This document shows, in pieces, positions 16,620 through 29,419 of a stretch of DNA of 64,000 bases. The position numbers were made by a program, and so were the translations under genes. Numbering within the stretch: the first letter of the stretch is position 1; the number at the start of each line of letters is the position of its first letter. Source of the DNA: Stenopsyche tienmushanensis (Eukaryota; Arthropoda; Insecta; Trichoptera; Stenopsychidae); assembly GCA_008973525.1 (NCBI GenBank), contig WACJ01000393.1, forward strand, positions 124,001 through 188,000, given 5' to 3'. Below the pieces are notes generated by a model. It worked only from the letters and a program-made list of their open reading frames with translations. It was not told the origin of the DNA and made no database searches.

Positions 16620-17250
16620 TATTAGTAGATACATTTGTGCTAACGATCTATACAATCGTGCGAAGCATGCGGGGAAGCTCTCCGGCTCTGTCTCCCGAAC
16701 TGCGCTACGTTCTCTGTCTGTCTCTGTCTGTCTCCGCGCTCAATGTACAAGAGTGCTCTTTCGAATAAGTGGAGGGGGCGTCCCAGGCCCTGAGATAGTA
16801 CTCCTTTAGGGGCTAACACTCTCGTCGCCCAACGAAAATCGGTGTTGTTACTCACGGAGACCAAATTCGATAGTCGGAGCATATACATGTTTCGCATCTT
16901 CTCTCAGGCATTTTTTTTAATCTATGATCGATAAGCTTGATTCTGTCATTAGTCAAATTAACAAAAACAAAGTGAAGATAAGCAAATACCAACAGACAAT
17001 GGTAGGAATGCAAGTTTCGAGGTCGATCTCGAAACATATTTAGATATGTAGTAATAATGAAACGCTGAATATTAAATGAAATATTAGCCGATGAATTTGG
17101 GTTAACAATCTATACAATCGTGCGATGTACGCAAGAAGCTCTCCGTCTCTGTCTCCCATACACAGTTACCGAATTGGCTATGTTTTATCCGTCTCTGTCT
17201 CTCTCCGAGTTCAACGTATAAGAATGCTCGTTCTGAATTACTTGAACTCG
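16620..17250 (+). repeat. Two diverged direct repeats about 460 bp apart
   Basis: 16625-16775 and 17085-17245 share CTATACAATCGTGCGA, AGCTCTCCG, TCTCTGTCTCCC and CAA(T/C)GTA(C/T)AAGA, in order. TCTG/TCTC-rich simple sequence lies within both. No coding sense seen. Confidence 0.5.
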
Positions 17251-17384
17251 CTCGCAAATACGCGATCATCCTATCATACAGGTTAAGCATATTAGTATTC
17301 GTTAGTTTCACTGTCTTTTACCAGTCCGAGGTTGTTTTCCAAAATTTGGAGAGTGGTCGTCTAAGCCGGTCGGAGTGACTTTCC

Positions 17385-17560
17385 TTGAACCCTTTGAGTA
17401 GTGAGCTAATTAAAAAATGTTCGTACACTTAGATGCTATATTTGCTTGTCTGCCACTTATCATCCGTACAAATACACTTATCTGTTAGGACCGTCGCAGT
17501 GTGTATGAAACTTGTACATTAATAAATAAACACAGTCGATAGCAAACAATATTCTGTCAT
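17385..17560 (+). repeat. LTR-like repeat, partner of 28612-28790
   Basis: Near-identical to 28612-28790: TTTGAGTAGTGAGCTAATTA, GCCACTTATCATCCGTACAA, GGACCGTCGCAG, CTTGTACAT, AATAAATAAACAC and GTCGATAGCA. A third partial copy ends at 16556-16600. The AATAAA box 20 bases before the shared end looks like an LTR R region (inference). Confidence 0.55.
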
Positions 17561-19140
17561 TTTTTCGCGTAAATATAATAATACTTGTGTAATAATAGAT
17601 TGTGTTTTTTCTTCTGTGTTCTTCCTGGTTTTTGTGTTGTTTGATCTGAATTCCCTTTTTGGTTAGGAGGTGCTATATCTAATTCCTCTTTATTTAATTT
17701 CTGCTGCCCTTTTTTCTTCCGTCATCCGTTTCAGTGTTCTTCTTTCTCGATGGTTCTCGAACTATTTATTTATCGTGCGTTAAGAAGGCACCTTTTCCAG
17801 CTTCTTTCTTTTTTTTCAGTTTCATTAGTATTCTCCAATAGGGAATTTTCGTAGCTTCTCATTCTTTCAGAAAGAAATTCATCATAGCTTCTCTGTTCTT
17901 CCTCTACTCCGAAAAATATAATATTTCTTTGTCTAATGTATTTTTCAATGCCAGATATCCTTTTTTTCTTGTTTAGAGTTGGTTTCATTTATTTTTTTAA
18001 TTCAACAATGGTTATATGATGTAAACGGTGTTTAAAAAATTAGTTTTGAGACAAACGCGTTCAAAGACTTCATTATGGTAGGACCTGCCAGATGCCGCCT
18101 CATTAAAATAGCTATAACTCCGTAAATAGTTGAAATTTTGGAATTTCCTTTGGAGAATGTATTTTTAAAAGTCAAAATATTGGGAAAATGTAAAAAAACT
18201 CTTTATAAAATTTAAGAAAAATCCATTAAAAAAAACGCATAACTTCGAAATCGCATAAAAAAAGTCGCACAAAAAGAGATTTCAATATATTTTACGAACG
18301 AAGCAAAGTTTCACGAATTTCATGCGAATTTCACTGGATTAACTTCACTTCGGACATGGACGAGGTTTAGCACAAAACATCCGGACTTTAAAGTGTTAAT
18401 ATAGCAATTTTACTTCACCCAAATTAAAAAAAAAAAAAAATTAATCCAGGGGGACTCAAACTAAATTCCGCCAAGGGCCTCTCAAGTGCTAAATCTGTCT
18501 AACAATATTAAATTAATACAATAATAATATAATATTTGGACAAGTAAATGCTACATTTATTATTGATAATGAAGCATTGTTATTCTGTTAAGCTAGGAAC
18601 GAGATTATCAAATGGCATTCCTTCGCTAATTTGAATCCATAAAGCATTGACATCGAGTAGTTAGCTGTCGACAAGTTTAGGGGAGTCGGCGAAGATGTGA
18701 AGATGTATGGGGATGGTGTGACTGAAACTTAGGGGGAGATGTTTGCATGATTATGTCCGCGGGATATTAGGGTATTATTTGTATCCCTGTTTGTGACGGC
18801 GGTGTGTAACCCAACATGGGCCAAAACGAATCGTGGACATTTATTAGTGTGTTGCTTCCGACTTCCATTGACTTTTATCTCCGTCCATCGGATCCATTGT
18901 GTGGAGATAAAAAGCATGTCTAGAAAGACACGTCTTTGCACAATTACCCAATAAAAAATGATTGTTTTAATTGCAATTCCCGGTATCCGTTTGAGTAAAT
19001 TCGTTGATTGGATAAAGGCTTCGGGACTTAGCCCAAAAATTAATTGCGACATGAATTATGACCTGAGCAGGTCCTCGGCTTAACGCAGGGCTTTGAACCG
19101 GAACGAAAACAGCATATAAATGTTAGGAACGTAACCCTAA

Positions 19141-19216
19141 AAGAGGACAGAATGGCCACAAAGTCTGTGTGTCCAACCGGTCCGTTTTTTTAACTGCTGT
19201 TACGACGAATGAGCGC
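19141..19216 (+). repeat. Palindromic-core dispersed repeat, copy 5
   Basis: GGCCACAAAGTCTGTGTGTC, CCGGTCCG, a degraded right arm, then the tail TTACGACGAATGAGCGCCTC. Confidence 0.6.
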
Positions 19217-20779
19217 CTCACAATCGGATTCCATGCATGAACGTATCCATAAACGAATCTCCGCATTGACACTCCGAGATCAAGACAGAAAACGGTCTAG
19301 GTGCCGCGTTAAACTGAATGCGTGTATTTCAAAGGACGGACATATTCCTTGGATAATATCTTAGATTCTTTGAATTACTTTGGGTCAACTTTTTTTTTTT
19401 AGGATCCCTAAAATGTATGATTGGCAATGCATTTTTTTTTGTAAATCTATGGTCAATAATAAACATCATCATTTCGCTTTACAAGATAGATTTTATTTTA
19501 TACCTGAAGATCCCCGATTGAACGGTCAGAATTGTAACTCAATCATCAAATCTACAGGTGGTTTGACCGACAACCACATTCTAATTTTTTGACTTCTTTC
19601 TTCATTACAATCGGTTTAAAACGTCATTCAAAATGCTGAGACATTAAATTCACAGGAATTTTTGTATGTTATCTTCCTTATTGATCGTCATCCAATTCTC
19701 GAAAGTCTAGACCAGCAATTTCCAACCATATTGACCCTTTTTTTTAATACAGGTATTGCTAATCGTTATCTTGCCTTTTATAGAGTGCAGTTCCCCGACG
19801 TTTTTTTACGAATTGATGTATTTGAAGTAGAATTCGATTAAAATAGCGCCTTCTTCCCGAAGCACGCAGCCTTCAAGGCTTTATGAATTAATCAGATTGT
19901 CCATCCAAATTGATGATCTGAAGACGATTTCCATAAGTCCAAAATACAACTTATATACTACCGATAATTGGAAATGCTTAGTACTTATTATGTTTTGATA
20001 TCATAAATAAATGTTTAATCAATTGTTTAATTTTTTTTTTTTGGGCGTTACAAATCTATGAATTCCATATGAATTTGATGTACATACATGAAATTTCATT
20101 TAGATGATTATTATTCTTGGATATGTAGTCGATTTTGGGCGGTCCGGTCTTTTCCTGTCCTCCAAAGCCCCACTCTCCTAATGTCTTCTAATACTATAAC
20201 GCAACAATTGATGGAAATTTTACCCAAATCGTACCCGAAAGAAATAAATGATCTGTAATGATCAATAGCTATGTTTTTACATAAAACTCGATAATATCCC
20301 AGGTGTTTCCAAACTTATTGTCGGCAGCGTTGATCACTGTCTGCTGCATAAAAATTATCCAACGATGAAGCTTATATTATGGGCATTCCAACAAAATTCT
20401 GCAAGATTGCACAGGGTCCATAAAAATGTAAATTTTCTCAAAGACAATGTTTCTGGATGCAATCAACGCCACTCCAATGACTTCCTTGTTTGCCAGACTC
20501 GACACTATTGTCCAGATCATAAGCTGCATCAATGACATGTTTTGATTTAAAACATATTTAAAATAGGGTCGGTTAAATTGGTAACATTTGGCTTGATCAA
20601 TGCGTGTTATGATCAAATGAAATTTATTGATAGAGTTGATTGTGTCTGGATTTTCATTGAGTGTTTTAATTGAAGCAAATGAATGCCGAATAGTAGTGTG
20701 GGGGGTAGTAGGACAGATAGGGTAACAGAGAGGGCAGCAAAGAGGGTAACAGAGAGCAGAGACCGATGGCAGTAATAAA

Positions 20780-21010
20780 GGTTTTCGGTGGCGTCGCGGC
20801 GCTGTGGCGTCCTCCAGCGGCCGCCGGCGGCAGCAAAAAATGACACATATTTAATATGTTTATGGGCGGTGGGGGCGACGGGGGCGCCCGTGTCGCCAGA
20901 GGGCGCTCGGCCCCGGGGCGCCACTGCCGACGCCGCCGTCGCCGCCACCGTCGCCGGCAGGCCGTCTCTTCTCCACACCGGCGCCTTCGTCTTCGCCTTC
21001 GCACACTTCT
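20780..21010. other. Isolated GC-rich patch, function unknown
   Basis: About 230 bases rich in GCC/GCG triplets within AT-rich sequence. It allows overlapping open frames on both strands (162 codons on the minus strand, 96 on the plus strand) without any recognised motif. It could be a short CpG island or an unrecognised first exon (the missing first exon of punt would have to lie on the minus strand to the right of 5336), or just low-complexity sequence. Confidence 0.35.
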
Positions 21011-21321
21011 CAATCTTTTGCAGACATTTCATCTCCACCTTGTCTTTCGGAGTTTGCTCTCTGCCAAAAAAGAAATGACCTCTTAAAAAAATAAACTCCA
21101 TACTAAACGCTTTTATTCGTCACTCCCAACAAAAATAACATCTCCAAATTGATTTACGAGCTAACAAAGCGACCACATAAAAGGCTGCATTCAAAATTAC
21201 TCCTTCAAAAGCTTGAATATTTTTTAGTCAACATTACTTCCCAATTTAACAATTACTTCTGTTTAACTTTTACCTTTACTTTTTTATGTTGGGGTAACAA
21301 ATAAGCGTACTACACAAGGGT

Positions 21322-21500
21322 CATCTAGAAAGTAAGATTACAAGGGCTCCTGAGGGCACGAGAATATTTTGTTTCGAAGTTGCCGCACCTGGCTTTTAGG
21401 GGGGGATCCTGACGATCAGTTTGTTTGGTCCCGCGTGTTCATCGGCCATTTTGTTTAGTCACAGTAAATTCTTCCGATAGAAAGAACGTCACACGCTCTC
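21322..21500 (+). repeat. Mariner-like terminal sequence, copy 1
   Basis: GGGTCATCTAGAAAGTAAG, TTACAAGGGCTC, then CAGTTTGTTTGGTCCCGC and CGGCCATTTTGTT. Other copies start at 46815, 51634 and 63655. Likely the 5' end of a mariner family whose transposase is at 48365-48890. Confidence 0.55.
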
Positions 21501-21722
21501 CGCTCTCTTATTGGATTGTCTTTAATATTTTGGATTGTAGTAACGTATTCATATCTTGGAATTTGAGCCGATTGTGATTCAGATGTATCAGAGATTGAAA
21601 TAAACAAACAAGTTTCCCGCAAAATTATCTACGCCAAGAAGACGACTCAATCATTCCTTGATGAATGATCTTTAAAAAGAGACTTCAACATCCCTTTTTC
21701 TCTTCTTAAGTGATCTTGAGTA

Positions 21723-21850
21723 CAGTCAACCCTCCTATAGCGTGCAAAATATATAAGATCAATGCCCCTTTGTACATATTAGTCACTTGCGCTTTTCTAC
21801 AAACTTTCTATAGCGTGGTCCCTATCTCGACACTATAGAAGGATTTACTG
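21723..21850. mobile_element. pogo/Tigger-like MITE, 128 bp
   Basis: Begins CAGTCAACCCTCCTATAGCG and ends CTATAGAAGGATTTACTG, imperfect terminal inverted repeats flanked by TA on both sides (target duplication). The CAGT...ACTG ends and TA site fit the pogo branch of Tc1/mariner. Non-coding. Confidence 0.75.
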
Positions 21851-22774
21851 TAATTGTTTTTGTGTGTAGTGCTAGTGTACTGGTTGCCTTGCACATATAT
21901 CAATATTATATCATTCGATACGTTCACCCAAATGACCTGCAGGGTGAGCGTCCGAATTTAATTTATTTGAAAGAATATTTTATGGCATTAAGCATGCAAT
22001 ATAACGTCTAGAAGAAAAGAAGTCTATAAATGCATTAAAATCATGCTCTTAAATCGCTCGTGCAGAATGTACATCGTGGCATGCGTTGTGTAGCACGTAG
22101 CGCTGTCCTATTGGAACCACATGTCATCAGTATTCATATCATCCAGTTTAGGCTACAAGAATTGCTTATCATCGATCTGCAGCCCTCATCGTTGACGATT
22201 ATCCATTTTATCCAGTAGCTGTCTTTATTGAAATACCCTATATTTAAGAAACTTAAACAATCATGTACAAATGGGATACACGAAAGAATAAGGAATTATG
22301 TGAATCTGAATTTATATTAAAAAATCCAGATGATTCAATATCATTGGGAGCATGCAAGCGACCAGGAATAGGCAAGATTGAAAGAATTTTGAAAGAGAAC
22401 CAGAAAGAAAATAAAGGCAACTGTATGATTTCGTCGACAATTGTCGGACAAGCTTTGGGATCATCATCAAGCATCTGAGGTTGCATCACATCTTCAGGCG
22501 TGGGAGTCAATATTAGAACCCAAACTGCATCTATCAACGTATAAAACCTGTCTTTTGCCATCTCGAACGACTCTTTTAATGTTCAAATCTGTCCAAATCC
22601 CTGGCGTTTTGATCATGTATCCATCATCATTTCTATTCATGTTAGATTCACCGTCCAAACAATTGACACATTGTCGCAGTTGCTTTTAGATTTCATCAAC
22701 TTTAACCACTATATTTGTTGTTAAAGTTGACATTCGATAACCGAACTGCGCTTTGACCCACAGGGAAGATTAGA

Positions 22775-22900
22775 AAAGCGTCCACACTTGGAAAGTGGAT
22801 GCCGCACGAACTATACAAAAGCTAGATGAGCAACAGCGTACCTTGATAGCGTTATTAAAAAAATGCTACCGCATCACAATAACACGAAAAGAAAACAATA
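22775..22900 (+). pseudogene. Mariner transposase fragment
   Basis: Across a frameshift it reads LGKWMPHELY-like sequence and then LDEQQRTLIALLKKCYR, the linker between the mariner DNA-binding and catalytic domains. Remainder not recognisable. Confidence 0.45.
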
Positions 22901-23284
22901 GACAAGATAAAGATAAGAATGTCACACCGACAGCGAAGGGAAGATATCAATCAAAATTGTCAATGAGATTACATGTAATTGATATAAATAAATTATATTG
23001 GCTCGTTTCGATATATTTAAGTTTGACTGCTGGTCGTTCTTCGATTTGGATTTGATTCATTCTTCTTAAATTCAATTTGACGATTCAAATATAACCCGGA
23101 ATGTGTCCGCTACTGAAGAAAGAACGTTAGAAGCAACATCCTCTGTTGCGCAACGCTTAATTATTCGTTTTCATTTAAGCAGCCTTGTCGTCACCGTCCG
23201 TCTGTCATGTCATGAGTCATGAAAAGTAGCGAATGCTACTTTTCGCCTTCTTTCTTCAGTGCAAGAATCGAGAAGCTTCCAAAT

Positions 23285-23560
23285 TTGTGCAACAAAATTT
23301 CAGATTATATTTGAATCGCCCTTGTATTTTCAAATGTGCTTGGATAAACATATTGGGATGACTTTCTTATATTCCCACCACGGGATGTCTACGCCCAAAA
23401 AAAGTTACTGTTTGGTCTGCATTCTGGACGAATGCTGGAATGCTGGAAACACTGTTACTGTGCGATACCAATCAATGTTGAGTGACTTTTTATGGCCACA
23501 ATTGAATCATATTGATGTCCATTTCTAGCAGGATGGCATTACATGTCACACAACTCGAGA
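23285..23560 (+). pseudogene. IS630/mariner-like transposase fragment
   Basis: Contains HHGMSTPKKSYCLVCILD, then VTVRYQSMLSDFLWPQL, then after a stop QDGITCHTTRE, the segment around the second catalytic aspartate. Frame is broken by a stop at 23526 and ends are missing. Same family as 9620-9770 and probably 50640-50790. Confidence 0.6.
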
Positions 23561-23772
23561 AAACATTACATCTAGGCAGTAGCGGATTTATTAAGAGCAG
23601 TAGCTTGGCGCAATTTAAGTTTGATGACCCATTTAATCCGAGCTTCAAAAATGGTGTCAGAACTTTGCATCTTGCAAGTCTGTTTCATCATGTTGTTTTT
23701 TGGTATTTTCCCAAACAATACTTTTTGTTTGGGTTACTTGGCCATCTTTACAAAAAAAAGGAATACTGTTTG

Positions 23773-23786
23773 CAGTGGCGGATTTA
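23773..23786 (+). repeat. hAT-like terminal motif
   Basis: CAGTGGCGGATTTA also occurs as CAGTAGCGGATTTA at 23577-23590 and TAGTGGCGGATTTA at 26553-26566. This is a typical start of hAT-type elements; no second end or transposase found. Confidence 0.35.
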
Positions 23787-25799
23787 GCATTTGAGAGACC
23801 CTTGGCATAATTTAAATTTGAGGGACGAATTGTGTCAGCCCTCGATATGCGCGCGCGGTTTCTTATTAGGATTTCACTATTACGCGGTATCAGGCTTATC
23901 TATTTTTTTTTATTATTAACAGTGACGCGTTTTAGAATGAAGGTCATCGTCAGACTGATGATGGTCTGATGATGACCTTGGTTTTATAAGGTCGAAGCGC
24001 GTCGCTCTCAATATAAAATCTATAGGAATTAAGTAATTGTTTTCGTTTTTAATTGAAAAGGAATTTGTACCGAGCGTTAACACTTTCGCTATTGGCGATG
24101 AAAGTGTAAGCATGAACGGTGTTGGCCTTTTTCGGCGTCACCATGAACGATGATGCATCGCTGTTTAGCATCCGACGGGTCAAGAATAGGCGAAGGACCG
24201 GCTTCTTGCCATCGACGCCGAGTATTGCTACCGGTCCATTACCTGATCTCATCGCAAGGACACGTCTAAGCTTGGCTATTTTCTATTACCTGTTTCTAAT
24301 GTGACAGCAAGTGCTGTTAATTTGCTAAAATGAAGCCGTCTTCGTTCTGGGTGCGGAGGCTCCCGTGAATTTCGGGGCCCCGACGAGAACGCCTCGATGC
24401 TGATTGCCGAGACGAGCTACGACTAAAATTAAAACAATATGTTTTTCTACCCAGTTTATTTGTTGAGTAACCGGTTTCGACTAGTCCCAAGAACATAATT
24501 TTTAAATAATAACAAACACAAAAGAAATTGAAAATCAAATGGTTGAGTTCTCGTGGAACGTTTTCGGGAGTCCGTTTCGCTCAGCTTCTTTTTGTACGCA
24601 TATACGTTTTTTATCTGTTTTTGCCATAATTCAAAGCATCTTCGGTTGATCACAATACAGCGTCCAGGAAAATACCATTCTTTTCACATTGATAAGTCTA
24701 AGATTTGGCTGCAGTGTTGGCAGGTTTCCTGGCCTGCAAGTCGCCTCAAATACGATATGTCTTCGCTCAACGAACATCAAGCGGCCCTTTGCTAGACTTA
24801 CAACACTTGACCACAATCAATTCATCTACAATAACAAAAACATCAATTAAATTTGCAATTCTATAAAATACTACCAAGTATCCAACATACAATACCATTA
24901 ATACGTGGTTTATTGCTTCAGGCCACGTGTAGTGCGGGCTATATGCGCCAACATGATAAAACACATCGCAAAATGAATTCCGCACACAAATAAAAATTAT
25001 GCTGATTCTAAAACCTTCAACGGTATGCATACAACAACTCCCTTAAATTTCATCACAATCGGATCAATAACATAGGAGCGTATACAATACATACAAACGA
25101 CAAACATTCATTTTTACACAAATAAATGTCCTATAAAAGTATTTTTTTATTTTTTATTATCCGTTAATCTTGAATATGAGAAATATCTTGATATTGATAC
25201 GTATGCTGCGCTGTGTCCCATTTGAGCTCGTAGAAAAAAAGCGGAAATCTTTTGTTGATGCCATCCTATTGAAAACTAATTGCTCTTTGCCGAGCTGAAA
25301 TTCCGAATCTTCATGTGGCACACCCTTATTAAAAAGCCACATTAAATGCAAACGCTTAACGATGCTACATGGAAGCAATTGTGTTCGGACAACGAAGACA
25401 AATAATATTAAGTGGCATGGTAGGGTGGGCACTACCCCACCCCAGTCTGATTTACACGAGATGTTTACAACATGAGAGCATATCTAATGATGCTGACTGC
25501 TAAACTATCAAAGCTCGAAGGAAGCCACCAAATATGTCGACAATTTGCATTTATTTAGCTGCTCGAAAACAACCTGCGAATTTTTCAAAGCAAACAACAT
25601 CAATTTTAAGAACTTAAAAAATAAACAAAGCTATAAAATCGCAGTACAAAGGCTGGATTAAAATGTATGCGAAATAAGTGCTTTTATTTAAAAGATTTTC
25701 ATTATATATTTGATCAGATATTGTGCAGGGATTGTACAAACAGAAGATGTAGATATTTAAAATGAGATCAGCACATCAGCAAATAATTTGCTAGTCTTA

Positions 25800-25885
25800 G
25801 GCCTTCTATAGCGTCCACGTCTATAGAGTTTTTTCTATAGCATTTGCGGTAATATTTACGCATAGCGATCCCTTCTATAGCGTAT
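25800..25885. repeat. Degraded pogo-like MITE
   Basis: Three CTATAG(C/A)-type boxes (CCTTCTATAGCGTCC, TTTTCTATAGC, CCCTTCTATAGCG) resemble the ends of the MITEs at 21723 and 39447, without clear borders. Confidence 0.35.
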
Positions 25886-26157
25886 TCTGTGACGTTAAAC
25901 GTTTTCGGAGAAACACCGGCGCGACGCTGTTGAATAAAATTCCGGATAACACAATACAATAAGAACATATTATTCAACTTGTATAGATATGGAACAAGTT
26001 ACAAGTGTACATGGTTTTTATTTTACTCAACCATTCTATTTTACATGAACCAACGCTGATTGACTCTGTCCGTTTTTATAATATAATATATACTGTCTCT
26101 ACTTGTCTAATCCCTCTTTTCTTCGTTATCGTTATGTTCAGGTATAGTATCCGATTT

Positions 26158-26225
26158 CGAGCCGCCCATTCGTCATATCAGCGGTCCGAAAAGCGGACCG
26201 ATTGAGCATACAAACCTTATGGCTA
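26158..26225 (-). repeat. Palindromic-core dispersed repeat, copy 6
   Basis: Minus orientation: tail CATTCGTCATATCAGCGG on the left, core CGGTCCGAAAAGCGGACCG, then the CATACAAACCTTATGGC side. Confidence 0.65.
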
Positions 26226-28082
26226 TTCCGTCCTCTTTTAGGACTTTTTGTGGTATATGCTATGATCTGTACGATGACGGAAGCAACGTAGCGTCTAGAC
26301 ACTTTATCATAGTATTAGTTTTACAACAGATTAATTGGATTTCTTTAGGCGTTAAGTTAGATACTCGCCACGGGCGCTACATACATAAAAAAATAAAACT
26401 AACCAAAACACATTAAATACGAAAGAAATTTTAATTGCTGATTTCTTTCAAATCTCAAAATACAATTGAAAAAACCTAACCCCAAATATTATATGGGAGC
26501 CTAACTTTCTATAGCGATTTTTATTATATACTTAACCACATATGGAGAGCAATAGTGGCGGATTTACCTAAAGGCACAGAAGGTGCTCGCCTCCGTCCCA
26601 AAAATTCAGAGGGGCTCATACATTTTCGGGGGTGTTCTTTTTGACCCACCGCGTAATTCAAGGGATGCAAGAAATTCATGCTCTTCCTTTGAAATACACG
26701 GTTTCATTTATGCGCGGCATATAGAAATCGTGGTTGAAATATCAACCTTTAATTGGAAAACTTGATGATTTTGAAAAAATGAAACCGAAAAAATATGTTT
26801 ATTGCACTGAAACAGCTCCAGACAGCGCTCTGAATTGTGGACGCGTTGTTATTTTTGATCGACGGCGAGCAAACGCGGCACCCACTTCGACCGGAGCTTT
26901 CTCGTGGACTAATGTTGATGCAAAATGGTGAACACACTGCCTTGCATGTAATCCTACGAACTTATTGAGTGATGTTGAATGTGAATCGGTATATTTACAT
27001 TTAGTGCCAATTTAAACCAGTTAAATGAAACGCCAAAAGTTTGCAAATTCTTATCGCAAATTTCAACGTCTCGTTTAAACCAGGTGATCATTTTTTTATA
27101 TTTCTCATATTTGGATAGGGATGTTCATAAGATCCTTTGCAAATTCTGATCCATCTTCTAGAAATAGCAACTTCATTTCAATTCTGATAGTAATATTTTT
27201 ATGCAAAAATTATGAAGAAAACACTGATATAAACGAATTTGATTATACGCATGAACTAGGCGTTGAATTGGAAGTAAAGATGATGTTTTTTGTCTAGTAC
27301 AAACAATCAACAAAAACAGCAAAAATGACTGTAACAATGTTTCTAGACCATCGAATCCCGTTCCCATATTACAATCTGATGAAGAAATTTGGGTTCTGAA
27401 GGATTGGTGTATGTTTTTGCTAGTAAATTTTCATGATAAATCCATTTATACGAGGCTCGAATCAGCGAAGACTTACCAGTCAGCCTGGTCGGTTGGCGTA
27501 CGTTGTCATAATGGGCGTAATTCGAGGACGTCGCAAAGCGAGACTACCTGTAGCTGAATTATTTAAAATGATAAGTTGTTTGGACGATGTTTATTTTACG
27601 ATTTGGCATAGATAAAGTCTGGTGTCCGCAGTCAACAACTTCCATGCAGACCAATCGAGGGTCAAGCCGGTGACGACGGCCGCGGCCTACGCGGTCAACT
27701 GGTGGCTAAAGATTTATTATTCCATTTTTTCTTATTATTGATCACTAGCTAATCGCTGTCTTTGTGAATCCAGCTGAAAATGCTGCGGAAAAACTGAAAG
27801 AGAAAATACAAATATTGAAATTACTAGCGAATAGCACGCTTCAAATATGCGACCTCGTGACGAAATCTGCAAACAAAATACGGTTTTTTGTCAATAAGAC
27901 AAGATTACAAACGAGAATGCGTACGGAGAAAAGTATGTTTTGGTACAGGGATAGCTAAAGTGCTGTAAAAAATAATCGAAAACAATTATTTACAAAGGCG
28001 CATCCTTATACACTTACCTGGGTGGCACCCAGGCAAGTGCTCGCAGTGTACGCAAAACTTAACAAAAAGCCCTGCAATTAGA

Positions 28083-28150
28083 GGGAATGACTACAAGATT
28101 TCCTTGTCCAACCGGTCTGAATTTCGGACCATTGACATATCGAAGGAGCG
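28083..28150 (+). repeat. Palindromic-core dispersed repeat, copy 7
   Basis: GACTACAAGATTTCCTTGTCC, then CCGGTCTGAATTTCGGACC and the tail TTGACATATCGAAGGAGCGC. Confidence 0.65.
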
Positions 28151-28311
28151 CTTCGCGATTGTACGCCATCTGCGATCTGCGCCCATGAACGGATCACTGC
28201 ATGGATACTACGAAGTCGTTGTAAGTCTAAATCTTGACCAACGAGACCTTAAATCGGCCGTGTCCTGCGAAGAACTGAGACGTCCGGTGCAGTTACAAGA
28301 GTAGATGACTC

Positions 28312-28385
28312 GTAGGTAGTCCCGCGGTTAAGTGATTCAACTCGTAGCCCAATTATCTTGGGTTCGAATCCTACAGGAGGTGTGG
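28312..28385 (+). repeat. Possible tRNA-derived SINE or tRNA relic
   Basis: GGTTCGAATCC (28363-28373 approximately) is a perfect Pol III B box in a five-pair-like T arm, and TAGTCCCGCGG about 45 bases upstream could be a degenerate A box. The acceptor stem does not pair, so this is not a functional tRNA gene. Confidence 0.3.
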
Positions 28386-28611
28386 CTGGCGACCACATTT
28401 TTAGAATATGCATTCGCTATGAAAAATCATGTAAAAATGGTTGTCAAAAATCCCATAAAAGGAATTGCTTAAACCCAGCTCAAATAAAGAAAGAGTAGAT
28501 ACATGTGAACATATAACTAATCATTTCCTTTGTTGGTAATTATTAGATTGATGCATAAATAATGTCGTATTTTTTTAAGAAAACTAAAGTTAATATTAAG
28601 AGTTAACCATT

Positions 28612-28790
28612 TGAGTAGTGAGCTAATTAAAAATGTTCATAAACTTGGATGCTATATTTGTATGTCCGCCACTTATCATCCGTACAAATCTATTTATCTG
28701 TCAGGACCGTCGCAGCGTGTATGATGCTTGTACATAAATAAATAAACACTGTCGATAGCATAAAATAATCAATTATTTGTTTGTGTAAAC
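28612..28790 (+). repeat. LTR-like repeat, partner of 17385-17560
   Basis: Second full copy of the repeat described at 17385; the two are 11 kb apart in the same orientation. No gag-pol open frame lies between them, so they are probably separate solo remnants. Confidence 0.55.
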
Positions 28791-28974
28791 ATAAATGATA
28801 CATTTTAAATCGATTCATTATATCATTCACACATCATTATAAGTTACTGTAGCTGTTCACAATATTTTTCAGCATTAATTGTTTGATTAGGTTGCAATAA
28901 CTCGTAAAAAATTATACTCTTCATAACCCACCAAACAAAAAGCATTATTTTTTAATGTTCTGCCTTAGGGGTGG

Positions 28975-29290
28975 TTAATGGGACTTGTTCCTATTCGGAT
29001 CAGTGTCGCTTCCTAGTTTATCACCTCCTGTCACTAGTCAATGCAAAAAAAGGTTCATGCTTTTATCTCGCTCACAAAGAAACACATGTGGCAACTCGGT
29101 CTAGCAGGTTTGCGGCTGACAAGTTGTGCGGGACCCGATCGTCGTACTTGGAAACCATTCCAATGCGATTCAGATACCTCACCATCGTAGATTGATTGAT
29201 ATCCATCTTCAATGCGATGTTCCTGGTATTTTGACGGGGATCAGCTTCAAGTATAATTTTCAGTACGTCATCATCGGTGGTTGAAGGATC
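28975..29290 (-). pseudogene. Mariner transposase N-terminal half
   Basis: Minus-strand frame from about 29283: TTDDDVLKIILEADPRQNTR, then MDINQSTMVRYLNRIGMVSK, DDRVPHNLSAANL and DRVATCVSL before a stop. This is a complete mariner helix-turn-helix pair and linker with the catalytic domain missing. Best-preserved N-terminus among the copies. Confidence 0.72.
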
Positions 29291-29294
29291 TAGA

Positions 29295-29400
29295 CTTGAA
29301 TTTTGGTAGACATTTCAAAAAGTGCTGTTTATCGCATATTGACTGAAAATTTGGGCATAAGAAAGCTGTGCGCAAGATGGGTGCCGCGTTTGCGTACACA
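29295..29400 (+). pseudogene. Mariner transposase HTH fragment
   Basis: VDISKSAVYRILTEN and LGIRKLCARWVPRL, same subfamily as 7540 and 10985. It abuts the oppositely oriented copy at 28975-29290. Confidence 0.65.
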
Positions 29401-29419
29401 CAGTCAAAACGTGAATAGT

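Larger units (their letters stand above)
14200..21300. other. Gene-free stretch
   Basis: Apart from the repeats listed separately I see no gene here. Open frames are short and have no recognisable motif. A homopurine/AT-rich part at 18000-18450 and a GC-rich patch at 20780-21010 are the only compositional features. Confidence 0.4.
24000..28080. other. Gene-free stretch
   Basis: Apart from the degraded MITE, palindromic-core repeat copy 6 and hAT-like motif listed, I see nothing I can name. GC-richer patches at 24330-24420 and 27610-27700 have no convincing coding frame. Confidence 0.35.

Noticed and set aside
20613..21101. 162-codon minus-strand frame as a protein-coding gene
   Set aside because: No recognisable domain and a composition explained by the GC patch; kept only as an unexplained feature.
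28312..28385. Functional tRNA gene
   Set aside because: The B box is good, but acceptor and D stems do not pair; at most a relic or SINE.
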